Source: Ophiura sarsii
Lineage: Eukaryota; Echinodermata; Ophiuroidea; Amphilepidida; Ophiuridae
Reading direction: 5' to 3'
DNA length: 64,000 nucleotides
NCBI GenBank assembly: GCA_035610835.1
Contig: CM069446.1
Location: forward strand, 5,086,075-5,150,074
Position 1 is the stretch's first letter. Each line of letters starts with the position of its first letter. A model generated the notes under the pieces. That model was not told where the DNA came from. It searched no databases and worked only from the letters and a program-made list of their open reading frames with translations. The translations under genes and the position numbers were made by a program. This document shows positions 1 through 10,550 of the stretch, piece by piece.

Positions 1-53
1 ATCAACAACATCATTGCTGGCTGTATCAACAAAGTTCAAGTTAGGACTGAGGA
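1..53 (-). CDS. disp: Possible next dispatched exon (partial, off left edge)
   Basis: After exon 11 (which ends one base into a codon), reading the minus strand from about 105 to 1 stays open in the frame that exon 11 requires. A usable acceptor, GGGAG, ends at 54 and would start the exon at 53, encoding a short peptide beginning VLSPNLNF. A CAG acceptor ending at 46 would run into a stop and can be excluded. Without the transposon at 101-541 the intron would be only about 70 bp. I do not recognise the peptide, and the true next exon could lie outside the window. Confidence 0.3.
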
Positions 54-100
54 CTCCCAGAAAGTTTGATTCCATAAATATGCCCAGGAAGCCATAGTTT

Positions 101-105
101 CCGGT

Positions 106-139
<34 letters not shown>

Positions 140-541
140 CGGGGGGGGGGGGGGGGGGGGGGGGGGGTGGGGGAGCACTCATGAGGTAGGGGTGTGCTGC
201 ACAGGGTCTCAAAAAGGGTCTACAGATCTAGAACTGAACTGAGCGGATTTTAAGATGAAAAATAGGAACTGATTTTTTTCAAAAAAGTCGGTCTTGAGAA
301 CTGGCCTATAGTTCAATTTTGTTTAGCAAGAATGCAACTTTTTTATTTTGCTTTGGTTTTGGTTTTAGAACGCAAAATTTTCGAAGAATTGGGGCTTTGG
401 AACGCAAAGGTCTTAAGAACTGATGCAGGCTCAAAAGGGTCATAAGAGCTAGCAGCAGAGGGTGAAAAAGGGGGTCTTCAGCGCGGCACATACCTATACC
501 CTTTTCCAATGTCAGTGCCTCCCCCCCCCCCCCCCACCGGG
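101..541. mobile_element. hAT-like nonautonomous element, family A, with long poly-G end
   Basis: Reverse-oriented copy of the same family as 15781-16200 and 30103-30510 (shared words such as the GTGCCGCGCTGAAG region and the CCTATAGTTCAATTTT region). The ends are CCGGTGGG and CCCACCGG, and the left end carries a G run of roughly 60 bases. It is flanked by an 8-bp near-duplication, AAACTCTG/AAACTATG when read on the minus strand (549-542 and 100-93). That TSD length fits hAT. It sits in the intron immediately after dispatched exon 11. Confidence 0.75.
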
Positions 542-563
542 CAGAGTTTATGGATATAATTAC

Positions 564-785
564 CTTCACATTTGCCCAGGTGAGCCACAGTAAAGTGTTT
601 CTGTAGTTGACAGCCTACCACTTTCATCTCACACTCACTAACATGGGTTTGACCCTCGGTATCACAAAGTGGCCTTATTATGATAGGGCAGCCTGTAGAG
701 CATTGGCATATTGGTCCTTGCTGTGGGTCGTCAACACACTTGGCGCCAAATAGACAGTTTAAATTGACATCAGCGCACGTTTTTG
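564..785 (-). CDS. disp: Dispatched exon 11: follistatin-type (FOLN+Kazal) domain
   Basis: Acceptor TTAACAG precedes 785 and donor GAAG|GTAATT follows 564. The exon is phase 1 at both ends, the classic shuffling phase for extracellular modules. Its 74 codons (protein residues about 879-952) contain exactly ten cysteines in the follistatin-domain order: four in an EGF-like FOLN part, then a six-cysteine Kazal part containing PLCDTEGQTHVSEC. The entering phase matches exon 10, so the domain belongs to the dispatched transcript and would lie in extracellular loop 2 after TM7. Function is inferred: possible ligand binding or protease-inhibitor-like fold. The open frame runs past both ends of the exon but that is intron. 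An independent gene read on the same strand is possible only if the phase agreement is chance. Confidence 0.85.
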
Positions 786-1374
786 CTGTTAAGGCAAAGA
801 AAGGTATTGTCATTATTAATTTCAGTTCTAAGCGGGCCACATAGTGTGAACCATTCAAGCATGCATTGAGAAGAGAATAATTTAAAACAGTACTTCAACA
901 CTCAAATTTTTATTTTAACTGTAAAGCGTGAATGTTGAAGACCTGTTTTTAATGATTTTCTTCTCTCTGTTTACTACCAACACGTCATTTAAGAAGAACA
1001 TTCATTCGCCATTTAAACATCATTCCCTATTACATACAAACTTGTCAAATTTCTATTTGAAAATTGACATCGTGAAATCAGCATAAAGGGGGGCTTTGCA
1101 GGCAAAGTCAATTTTTAGTTATTGTGTGTGCTCTCAGAGCATTTTCTAAGCAATAGGCCTACATCGTCACCAATTGTATAAAAATGTAAGGCATTCAGAT
1201 TTTGCAAGTGAAAATAACTCCCTAAGTTCTAATTATTTTCATTATTTTTTCTGTCTTTTTTCATCTATATCTTAAAAGCACAGCCATGTGCTGCATCACA
1301 TATATAATGATAATGGTACCTGTTTCATATTTAAGTCAGTTGAGCAGGTGTTATGTATACACTCTCATACTTAC

Positions 1375-1588
1375 GGACGCTTGGTTTTGTTGTTATCAAA
1401 AGAGTGGTAGCTGGTGTTGTGTCTTTATATACTGCAGGTTTTGTGGTTGTTTGATGATGCTTGGTAGGTTCACTGGTAGTGACATCATGTCGCAAGGCCA
1501 GTGTGAATGGTTCCTCTTGATCGGTCTTTGTTGTTGGCGGCAAATTAATTGGCGGTAATGTGACAGGTTGCATAGGGGGTGGAGCATG
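1375..1588 (-). CDS. disp: Dispatched exon 10: Thr/Pro-rich extracellular linker
   Basis: Acceptor TTTACAG precedes 1588 and donor GTCC|GTAAGT follows 1375. The exon starts in phase 0, as exon 9 requires, and ends in phase 1, as exon 11 requires. It encodes 71 residues (about 808-878) rich in Thr, Pro and Lys, with segments such as LPPINLPPTTKT and TTTKPAV. This looks like an O-glycosylated stalk between TM7 and the follistatin-type domain. No conserved fold is visible and such linkers evolve fast, so its call rests on splice sites, phase and position. Confidence 0.75.
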
Positions 1589-2252
1589 CTGTAAATACAA
1601 TAACAACAACAAGGAAATAAATAAGTTAACTTGGGTGTCTAGTAGTCAACATCTATTACTGGCATTGGGCTATAATTACAGTGGTGGACTTGTCTAGTAC
1701 ATTATCTCATTTATAGTTCTTAACACTTTTTATTTTTATATTTTGTCCCTGATGAAGGGTGGTATATCCACTTGAAACATCGGTCTTTATTGTTACCATA
1801 TATCTTTGTTGTTTTATTGCACAGCAATTTTCATTGCTTGTCCCAGTGCATTTCCGTGTGTTATTGTTTTTTTGTTATTTATCTGTTTCATTGCGTTATT
1901 CTCCCTTGTTACTACCCGTTTCCCCACACCCTGTTGGTATATCTTGCTTTACTCTTAGCAAATAAATCAGTGTTAATAAATAATTTGCATACTATTTACC
2001 CCAGTGATTCAACTGCCTAGCATATACCCCACTTCATCTATTATGAGTTGGCAACACTTGTGGTGGTTTTCCCGGTCATTATGATTGCTTAGATCCATTT
2101 CAAACTACTACAGGGGGTCGTTTCCATATATAGTTTATCACAGCTTTCCCCAGCTTTACTGGGGAAAGCTGTGTGTATAAATGAAAACGCAGGGGAATAC
2201 TAGGCTTTCCCCACAACTTGGAGTGAAACCAAGCAATACTTCAAATACTTAC

Positions 2253-2431
2253 ACGACTCTGAGTGAAACCAGAGCAAGATTTGCAGCTGATATCTTTGCC
2301 GCTGAAGTTGTAAGCCAGATCTAAGAGTCGTTGAAGGTTAGTATCCTCCTTGTACAAAGCTGGAGGTCTATCCGATGGATGGATTTGAAAGACTAGTATT
2401 AAAGTTATTCCAACCACAAACAGATAGATAC
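2253..2431 (-). CDS. disp: Dispatched exon 9: TM7 and start of extracellular loop 2
   Basis: Acceptor TTTGCAG precedes 2431 and donor CGT|GTAAGT follows 2253. It encodes about 60 residues (748-807), beginning with the hydrophobic second half of TM7 (IYLFVVGITLILVFQI). This is followed by a soluble segment containing DRPPALYKEDTNLQ and two closely spaced cysteines (CKSC). The position directly after the acidic cytoplasmic loop and the FQI..PP..K.DTNLQ pattern fit TM7 to loop 2 of the Dispatched family. Incoming phase 1 and outgoing phase 0 agree with exons 8 and 10. Confidence 0.9.
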
Positions 2432-2783
2432 CTGCAAAGGATCAATGAGCAAAAAAATGCTTTATAGACGGGGTAAACAAGAAAGTCGCCATAATCATTC
2501 CAAATTCTCTGGTACCAAAAAGACAAAAAGTATACCATAGATATTTAAATCATTGGAATTTCCTCAAAACCTAAAAAGCATTACTATAGTAGTTGTTTTA
2601 CTTTAAAAATTTGAAACTTATCAAGTAGTTTACTCCTTTATGCAATCTCCGCTCTTCAACACAATTATGCCTAACTTTCTCTTCTATATCAACGCAATAT
2701 GGTCAACATTCTTTTTTATCTGTGTCTCCTACTGAGTTATGGAATAATTGTCCATAATTCTGAGACTATCTAAATCACTTTAA

Positions 2784-3461
2784 GGGGGCTGTGCACCTTC
2801 AGGTACAGCCTCCGTAAAACTGCCGTAACTTCTTCATTATTCATTTAATCTATATAAAAGTATACATTTTTTTGTAGGAAAGGGTTCACTGAATCCAACC
2901 ATGATCATGAAATTGATCATTTTAGGAAAAAATTATAAAAAACATGTAGTTTGACCCATTTTAGGTTCTGCAAAGATAACTCAAAATATATTTTGTCAAA
3001 CTAGTTTTATTATATTCCTCATACAATTCCCTAGGAATCATTTTTTGTTTGTTTGAAAATCTTTATTATTTTTGGAATTATCGACTAAAAAGTGCCAAAA
3101 ATGGTGATTTCCACGATTTTGGAGGTAAAAAATCATGTTTTTTAGCACATTTTGGTCTATAATTCAAGAAATAATAAAGATTTTCAACAACAAAAAACCG
3201 AGTACTAGGGAATTGTATGGGGAATATAATAAAACTAGTATGACAAAAATTGACACAATATATTTTGAGTTATCTCTGCAGAACCTAAAATGGGTCAAAA
3301 AACGTGTTTTTTATAATTTTATCCAAAATGGTCAATTTCATGATCATGGTTGGATTCATTGAACCCTTTTCTGCAAAAAAATGTTACTTTTATATAGATT
3401 AAATGAATAATGAAGAAGTTTCGGCAGTTTTACGGAGGCTGTACCGAAGGTGCACAGCCCC
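2784..3461. mobile_element. Foldback TIR element with TTAA ends
   Basis: The two halves are nearly complementary along the whole length, with the centre near 3120. The ends are GGGGGCTGTGCACCTTC and its complement, each next to TTAA (2780-2783 and 3462-3465). TTAA is the piggyBac-type target, although TAA (Harbinger-type) cannot be excluded. A short plus-strand ORF at 3135-3362 is just one arm. A diverged arm of the same family lies at about 42803-43025. Confidence 0.75.
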
Positions 3462-3466
3462 TTAAG

Positions 3467-4096
3467 AAATCCCTAAAGATTCATTTGTTTATTATTGCTT
3501 TCTAATATGCATGTTTGTATACATTTTTATATTGCTGTTTCTACATGTATGTTTATTAATTAGTGCTTAGGGATCTTGATGTTAGGCCCTATATAAATAT
3601 GTTTTTATATTATGTTTTATTATTATTACTACTACCATACTCCCTATGCTGTTTCTCATCCTATCTAGTCTTATAGTTTTGTTCAGAGTAGCGATCATTA
3701 TTTATGATGACCCTTGCTTGACAACTATTGATATATGGCCCTATCCTAACGTCCTAACCAATGTAATAGAAAATAAATGACCATTCTATAGTTTGATCTT
3801 TTCCAAATCGGCAAAGCCTCCTTACAGCAGGGAATGATACAGAAGGATGCAGGCGCACATAAGGCAACAAGCTCACTGTGCATAATTTGTGTGACATGTG
3901 CGTGCTACCAAATCCGCCTTGTGTGTGGTCATAATCGTGCTCGTACGCTTGGATTACTTTAGCACACGTAGAGATCAAAACCGAACATTTCGAGATCAAA
4001 ATCTAACATTTCTCGCCAATTTGGAACTGATTAAACTATAGACTTGTATAACTATTCCATTTAATCCACCCCTCATAAAAAAAACTGTACACATAC
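3467..4096. other. Dispatched intron 8, no feature seen
   Basis: Ordinary AT-rich intronic sequence between the foldback element and exon 8. The minus-strand open frame at 3754-3999 has no family resemblance and is not bounded by convincing splice sites. Confidence 0.5.
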
Positions 4097-4273
4097 CAAC
4101 AACAACCCAGCGTGCTTTGATGACCGGGTCAGCAACAAATCGTCCCAGGAATGTCTGAAGTAGCTTGGTCAGTCCATCTTGATTCTTTTTATTGACCTTT
4201 CCCTGCACCGCTGTGGTCACTGTGACACTGTTCAAGTCAATAATCGGTACATCATCGTCATCCGAGAGTAGAC
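4097..4273 (-). CDS. disp: Dispatched exon 8: cytoplasmic loop to start of TM7
   Basis: Acceptor CATACAG precedes 4273 and donor GTTG|GTATGT follows 4097, phase 1 at both ends. It encodes residues about 689-747. It begins with an acidic stretch (SDDDDVPIIDLN) resembling the end of exon 7 (DDGDIPMLDIDD), continues with a basic amphipathic segment (TKLLQTFLGRFVADPVIKARW), and ends in the first residues of TM7 (VVV). The DD.(I/V)P..(D/E) acidic motif and the following helix fit the intracellular loop between TM6 and TM7 of Dispatched proteins. Confidence 0.88.
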
Positions 4274-5153
4274 CTGTATGGTGAAATGATAGTTGAGTTT
4301 TTTTTATTGCATGATATCCAGTATAAGTGATACAGAGTTTAGTAGTAGAAGGGATATACGCTACTTGCATGCAATCGCCATTTTAGAATGAAAGCGAGCA
4401 CCCACCCGCGTCACGCGATGCATATACCTGCGTGAAACCATGACGCAGTGTGTCGTGATAATGCGTGATAGTGCGTGGTGAGGGGAGAGCCTCAGTTTCA
4501 ATGGTTCTATCTGTACCGTGCAAGTAGCGTATAGAAGGGTTAGTATGGATGAGGTTGGTTAAATGCAAAAAAGTGTTTGTTCGACATGACATGACTGACT
4601 CTGCTCTGACCTTCCCTAATTCAGTTTTGATAAACAAATTACTTCAATGACCATATACTCACGATAGCATTGTATGTCAATTACAATCAAGACTTTAAAA
4701 TATCCTATTGTTTCTTATCGTATAATGGTCTCAAAAACAGAAAATGTAAAACAAAACCATATTGTTTCAGTCCATATGCCAAACAGACATTTTTCTACCT
4801 GAACTAAAGCTAGCGCTAGATAACATAGGAAATGTCCTCCACCATAAGATAAGAAAGAAAAACATGTATATTAGATATTATAGGGCAAACAGTCCGGGAG
4901 GGGGAAGGTCAGTTATTCTGGCAGGGATGTGCTGTAAGCAAAATAACAATGGTCCTCTAATTTTACCAGTTTTTAAAGGTGGAATTAGCCCTAGCCCGTT
5001 TATTACAAATTGTTTTGAACTCCATTTACCAAAAGTAGAATTGAAAATGAGGTCCTTTATTTCGATGACACTTTTTTGCAGCACATCCTCTGTAACCTTA
5101 TATCCACTGACACCATACCCTAAATACCCTCAACCCCATCCCCAATGAGGGAC
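4274..5153. other. Dispatched intron 7 segment, no feature seen
   Basis: The overlapping open frames here (4383-4637 minus, 4762-5148 plus, 4878-5084 minus) show no domain pattern or codon coherence. I see no repeat ends in this stretch. Confidence 0.45.
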
Positions 5154-5566
5154 CCCGAGAGGGTACTCACGTATATCGGCCATACGGGTATGTGCGGCTG
5201 TCAAGGCCCCCTTTTCACGCCTTTCGGCCGCTCCGTAAGACCCCCTTTTCATCCACTGGCAGTTCCATAAGACCCGGCTTACCGAACTGAACGGGCACCA
5301 AAACAGGGGCTTACCGAACTGAACGGTGAAATTGGGGTCTTAGAGAACTGAATTCTTATACAAAATTGTGTCTTATAAACTGAATTTTAGGCAAAATGTT
5401 GTCTTATGAACTGAATTTAGGCAACATTTTAGGCTACATAATTCAAATTCATAAGATTTTCACACATTTTATAATTTTTGATTGAATTTGGGGTCTAAGG
5501 GAACTGCCAATGGATGAAAAGGCCTGTTTTTCTGCCCAGCCGCACTATTCGAGTACCCTCCCCGGG
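5154..5566. mobile_element. hAT-like nonautonomous element, family A relative
   Basis: Ends CCCGAGAGGGTACTC and GAGTACCCTCCCCGGG form imperfect TIRs. They are flanked by a perfect 8-bp direct repeat TGAGGGAC (5146-5153 and 5567-5574). The body shares the family A theme of alternating AAGACCCC and AACTGAA words. The 8-bp TSD supports hAT-type mobilisation. Confidence 0.8.
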
Positions 5567-5636
5567 TGAGGGACTGGATGGAGGGAAATCATGGGACTGG
5601 ACTGGGTTGGGAGGATGCAATATTCTTCCACCTGTT

Positions 5637-5908
5637 AGGTAATGAAAAACAACAACACTGTTCTATGGTCAAACGGACCCCTCTGGGATTAGAGTCGGTC
5701 AGTCGGGAGTTGGTATTTTGTGTTTTGCTTTCAAATTTTGATGACTTTTCAACCATTTTTGAATTGTCAAATGTTCAAAAAAAATTAACAACAAAGATAA
5801 AAAGTTTCACAATTTTTCCAAAAATATGAAAAGTGTGTAAAAAGAAATTCCTCACATTAAATATAATGGGTTGATTGGGCCGTAGAACACAGTTATTTTG
5901 TTGCCTTA
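5637..5908. mobile_element. MITE family C, copy 1
   Basis: Begins AGGTAATGAAAAACAACAAC, then ACTGTTCTA, and ends in the complementary GTAGAACACAG with TTGTTGCCTTA. It matches the two other copies at 7413-7633 and 8461-8711 in both ends and in a central GTCGGT word. No TSD longer than about 3 bases is clear. Confidence 0.55.
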
Positions 5909-6317
5909 GCAACAATCAGTATGGATTAAGGAAGACATTGAGAATTAGCTGTAACAGTATGCAACATGACTGAAATAAAGGCTTGGAAAAAATATGGAAT
6001 GCAGCAGAGTCTACTGTAAGTAAACCATAAATTAAGGTCAGCAAAGATTTAGTATTAGTGTTAGTAAAATAGAATAAATTTCAATTGTAAATCGTACAGT
6101 TTGAAATTGGACAAAGTGTCTAGAATTTTGTGTCACCATAATGTAGATAATTTAAAGAAATGTATCCCTCAAGTGGAATCAATAATTAGCCCGATCTAGG
6201 AGTATCAATCAATAACTAGCCAATATAGGAGTCTTTTTGTATTATTGTTCTCTGCTCTGGTTTCATTGTTTCTCTTGTTTAATTGTTCAATGCGGCATGA
6301 GTGCTTTGGCAGATGTT

Positions 6318-6348
6318 CAGTATTATTATTATTATTATTATTATTAAT
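6318..6348. repeat. (ATT)n microsatellite
   Basis: About ten uninterrupted TAT/ATT trinucleotide units in intron 7. Confidence 0.9.
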
Positions 6349-6745
6349 CAATATCCTGTAAGTACACAAGTACCACTTGACAGCAGGGTGGCAACACCTA
6401 TTGTTATGAAACCAAAAATAACATGATCAGATTATATGACATCCTTTTCCACAACCAATTATATATTAGGGCTGAATTAGACTTTTGTTAAGTTGGATTA
6501 AATCAATTAAATTGTAAGTGTCCTGTTTCCTTATCCTATTGCAACAAAGAAAAACTCTTTTTTTTTGGTCTCATATCCTGATATTTAGATTGTGTCTGAA
6601 ATAGGTTTGCTTGTGTCTCAGTTGAGTTAGTAATGACTATTTCCTTATTGAAATGGTGCTGATTCTGACAATTTGTCCATTTTCGTTCAATGTGGGGTAT
6701 GAACTATGATTAGATGGATACCAGGTAGAGAAAATGTGCAATGTA

Positions 6746-7399
6746 CAGGGTGAGTCAGAAAGAATGGGCACTTTTTTGGCGAAAGCGCCACAGAAATATT
6801 AAGCCTGCATATTCAAAACCAAATATAGTGTTACAAAGAACACATATTTGGCTTTCATTCAAAAAAAGAAATTTTGAATTCGAACATTGCGTCATAAAGT
6901 TACAACCATTTGAGTAGAACCAGGTATTTTAAAGCCAATCCACGGAATGGCAATAACCGCTAGTATTGTTGGTTGCCTGATTCAGAGATGCTGATCAATG
7001 AAACTCGTGAAAAAACTGAAAAGGCACATGAATGTTGGATACAATATTTTAAAATGACTGGAAATAAATAGATCTGTGTAAGTATGAGTAATAAAAAGCC
7101 TGAAATCAAGAAGGAAAAGTTAAAGGAGGAATATCTACTGAATCAGGAGGTAAACCCCATTAGAATACTTTTAGGAATGGCTTGACTATCGACCATTCCA
7201 TGGATTTGCTTCAGATTTTTGGGGCTTTACTCAAATTAGTGTAACATGATAACGAAATGATTGATTTTTAAAATTCTTCTTTCGAATGAAAGCCGAATTG
7301 TAGGTCTTGAAAGTGCTACCATTGATTTGGAATATGCACGCCTACATCTTTTGTGACGCTTATGTGAAAAAAGTGCCCGTTCTTTCTGACTCACCCTGT
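6746..7399. mobile_element. Mariner/Tc1-type nonautonomous element
   Basis: TIRs of about 33 bp start CAGGGTGAGTCAGAAAGAAT and end in the complement. TA dinucleotides at 6744-6745 and 7400-7401 fit a TA target duplication. Parts of the interior are also inverted (CTTTCATTC/GAATGAAAG regions). No transposase frame is present. Confidence 0.85.
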
Positions 7400-7412
7400 A
7401 TGTTATATGATC

Positions 7413-7633
7413 AGGTGACACAAAAAAACACCACTGTTCTACGGGTAAACGTATCCCTCAGGTGGAGTCGGTCATTCTGTTTGTTTGTCCTATAAACCCT
7501 TTGGAATGACCATCTAAAATGAACATTTTGAAGAAACACATTTTTGATTGGCAAGTGAAAATTTGTTTCACCAATTTCTAAACAAAATGGGTCAGTTGGA
7601 CTTGTAGAACAGGGTTTTTTTTGTATCCTTATG
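7413..7633. mobile_element. MITE family C, copy 2
   Basis: Begins AGGTGACACAAAAAAACACC, then ACTGTTCTACGGG, and ends TGTAGAACAGGG with a TTTTTTTTGTATCCTTA tail. It starts only 14 bases after the mariner-type element at 6746-7399. Confidence 0.5.
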
Positions 7634-7677
7634 AGGTACACTCCATTCCACCGAAGTAAAATCATGAAGTTAGAATA

Positions 7678-8107
7678 TGTGATGGGATCTGTGATAACCC
7701 GCCACATGATGGGATTTTTTCATATTGGAGATATTTATATCATAAGAAAGCTGAAACTGTGCTGATTTGCAGAACTGTTTCGATCATTTTTTCAATCATT
7801 TTTTTGAAAATGATGATTGTGATGTCATAAAAAGCTACCAAACAAGATATCATGAAACAGGCCAAAAAAGAAACATAGTTCAATAGAATAACATTATAAG
7901 GTTAATAAGAAAAGTGACTTAAGTTTTTGAAGGTGAAATTTCATAAAAGATGATGACACAAAGTATTGGACGTTCAATTTCTAAAAAATAAGAATTAAAT
8001 TATTTTAAAAAACCTTTTTTTATTTTTTTATTTTTTAAACATTTTACCCATAATCCCTCGTTCACATTTTGCGACATCCAACGGGTTTTCACAGATCGCA
8101 TCACACA
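7678..8107. mobile_element. MITE family D, copy 1
   Basis: Ends TGTGATGGGATCTGTGATAA and the complement of TGTGATGCGATCTGTGAAAA. The whole body, including the GGAGATATTTATATCATAAG segment, matches the copy at 34573-35393, which is interrupted by another element. Confidence 0.75.
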
Positions 8108-8330
8108 TGAAGTTGGCACATCAATGTTGTGTAGGCCTATATCACAGAAAATATATATGGTCCTTGTACCCATACTTCAGGTACAATGGGGTATTCTTGT
8201 TAGAGCAAAATAAAAATAAAGATTTTGTGGATCCATATTTGTTTTCTACCGTGTATTTATTCATTTTACTGAGTAAATGCTCACATATAAACACCATGGG
8301 CAAAAGCAACAACACACATTTAAAGCATAA

Positions 8331-8459
8331 AGGTGCGTTCATACTCCCGTCGTTGCGCATCGCCCGACGTCGACGGATATCGGTGCCCGTGTTGAAGCAA
8401 TGCCAACTTTTGTCCGTCGACGTCGACCGATACGCAACGACGCGAGTATGAACGCACCT
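8331..8459. mobile_element. Harbinger-like MITE (129 bp)
   Basis: TIRs AGGTGCGTTCATACTC and GAGTATGAACGCACCT extend inwards through CGTCGTTGCG. The flanks are TAA at 8328-8330 and 8460-8462, the TWA duplication typical of PIF/Harbinger. The body is GC- and CpG-rich with GACGTCGAC-type words on both arms. Confidence 0.85.
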
Positions 8460-8460
8460 T

Positions 8461-8711
8461 AAGGCGACGAAAGAAAGAAACCCTGTTGTACGACAAATAG
8501 ACCTCTCAGGTCAAGTCGGTAGGTCTGACTTTTTTGTTGCTTTTTTCTTATTTTCCCTTGAAATCATAAGAAAATCTGTAAAAAATCAAAAAAATCTCTA
8601 AGTATCTTGCCTTGGGTCAGTATTCATATGCTCATGAAAATATTTGTTCACTGATTTCTAAAAAATTGGTCAATTGGGCCCGTACAATAGGGTTTCTTTT
8701 TTTCATCGCCT
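8461..8711. mobile_element. MITE family C, copy 3
   Basis: Begins AAGGCGACGAAAGAAAGAAA, then CCCTGTTGTACG, and ends CGTACAATAGGG with a poly-T and CATCGCCTAA. It abuts the Harbinger-like MITE directly. Confidence 0.6.
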
Positions 8712-9277
8712 AATACACTTTATTTTTTCATGACACTTCATGTTGGTGGTGACATCAGTTCATATTCTTAATTTTAAACACATCATAATATCGAGGATGT
8801 AAATTCAAGTTGATGGCATATGTATGGTTGCGCTGGTTCCCGGCAGGTCCTGCACCCTCGAATCCCGCGCAAACTCATCCATAGGTGTAGGTATAGGTTT
8901 CTCCATACTTGCGAGAATCGACTCTACAACATTATGTTGCCGCTCTATATTCACATACGGGAAATACAAATACACAAGTTGTAGTTGAGGTGCTGCATCA
9001 AATACCGAATGCATTGTTGCGCTGCCATGGTTGCAACACACTATGGAGCTCGCTACACCATGCGTGTGAGGTCCGACACTGTCGTGGGCGCAGACACAGT
9101 GTATTTTGTGCCAATCAGCGAATTTGTTGTCGTTCTAAGCGTGAAGTTGGCTTTGACCAAATTTATTTGTGGATTATTTTAAATCATTTCAAGCTTATGC
9201 ATGACTTTTATGCCAGCAAATTAATGTGATAACATGATTTGCGTGTACCTGAATCTATGGATGAGTTGTGTGGAGCC
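8712..9277. other. Dispatched intron 7 segment, no clear feature
   Basis: Overlapping open frames on both strands at 8805-9229 are moderately GC-rich but show no recognisable domain. They may be an old repeat whose ends I could not find. Confidence 0.4.
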
Positions 9278-9565
9278 CAGGGGCGGACTGGCCACTGTGG
9301 CGATCGCCACATGGGCCGCTTTGGGCCGCTTGGTTCTGGGCCTCTCAGGGCCGGTTACTCACTTGTGTAAAGCATTTTTTCGGGCCGTTTTGGACTCAAA
9401 TTTCTCCTACCGCCCCCCCCCCCCCACTTACGTGAAATTCACGAGGTGACTGACTAGGAAACATTTGGGGCAACCTTTTACGAAAATTTGAAAAACACTG
9501 ACATGGTCAAAAAGGGCCGCTTTAATAATTTTGCCATGGCCGCTTTCAGGACCCAGTCCGCCCTG
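9278..9565. mobile_element. hAT nonautonomous element, family B
   Basis: TIRs CAGGGGCGGACTGG and CCAGTCCGCCCTG are flanked by a perfect 8-bp TSD GTGGAGCC (9270-9277 and 9566-9573). The body includes a poly-C run, then a CACGAGGTGACTGACTAGG region shared in inverted form with 23393-23823. Sizes and TSD fit hAT MITEs. Confidence 0.92.
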
Positions 9566-9960
9566 GTGGAGCCCAATGATGCAGGGACCCAGAATAATGT
9601 ATGGTCTTATGATGGAAGAATATGAAATGAAGTCACCCAAACACACAAAATCTAGTTTTCAATCTGGACACTATCATGTACTCCTATCATTACACCATAA
9701 TACAACTAATCAAACCTGGTTGTTTATTAGATGTCTCCCTAATGTCTATCATAGAATCATCTGTGTCATTAATGGTAATATCATCCTGTTGGCATGCAGT
9801 ATTTGTGGCTGTAGCTGTCAAAATGGTCATAATTGCAATATTTGTTAAAATAAGAGATATATTGAGAATAAAACATGAATGCATTACGTTAATACATCCA
9901 CCTGTTAAAAGAAACATGCATTAGAAAAAAATTGTATTACATATGATCACATCATGACAA

Positions 9961-9990
9961 TGGAGACAGCCCCCCCCCCCCCCCCCCCCT
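9961..9990. repeat. Poly-C tract
   Basis: Run of about 20 C in intron 7, part of the window-wide excess of long G/C homopolymers. Confidence 0.9.
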
Positions 9991-10333
9991 CCACTTAAGG
10001 TTGTAGTACAATCAGCCAGGTGTTTGATTCCCAAATCCTTGGTTAATACCTGAATTTTTTAGAAAATAGAAAAAAATACACAAACCAAGCCTGAATAGTC
10101 TCATCTCATTGAGGAACTTCTAAAAGTATCGTATCCCACCAACGTATATAAATCAATATTTTTAACTCAAATACCCATATGACCTATGAAATATGTACTG
10201 GTGTTTAAATCCAAGCTTTGAAGAAAACTTCAGAAATTTAATTTTGAGAAAACCAGCCCTGAATAATGTCCACTCATTGTGGAAGTTCTGAAAGTATTCC
10301 ACTAACAAGCAAATCAATACTAACACTATAACA

Positions 10334-10539
10334 CAGTGGCATAGCTAGGTTTTTCATATGAGGGGGAGGGGGTGTTGGGAGGTGAATCGAGAAGGACTCT
10401 ACCAGGCTGTTAACTTCTGAGAATTGCCGCTGAGTGGCTCTCCCATAACTGGCACGAATAATCGAGCTCGATAAACCGACAGTACCAATCTCAACCTACA
10501 CGACTCAAAAATTGCCCTCCCAATCTGGCTATGCCACTA
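10334..10539. mobile_element. hAT nonautonomous element, family B (diverged)
   Basis: Ends CAGTGGCATAGCTAGG and GGCTATGCCACTA match the CAGTGGCGTAAC end of the copy at 18852 with a few changes. The sequence CACTATAA flanks both sides but offset by two bases, so the TSD is only approximate. It shares an AACCGACAGTACCAATCTCAA segment with 18852-19160. Confidence 0.7.
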
Positions 10540-10550
10540 CACTATAAAAC

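Noticed and set aside
478..858. 126-codon ORF as a single exon or gene
   Set aside because: Only 564-785 is exon. The ends of the frame run into intron and into the poly-C end of a transposon (glycine run).
1745..1790. Hammerhead-ribozyme-like CTGATGA...GAAA phrase around a GTGG/CCAC hairpin
   Set aside because: Helix II can form, but I found no pairing partner for helix I and no proper cleavage triplet; treated as chance or an old repeat fragment.
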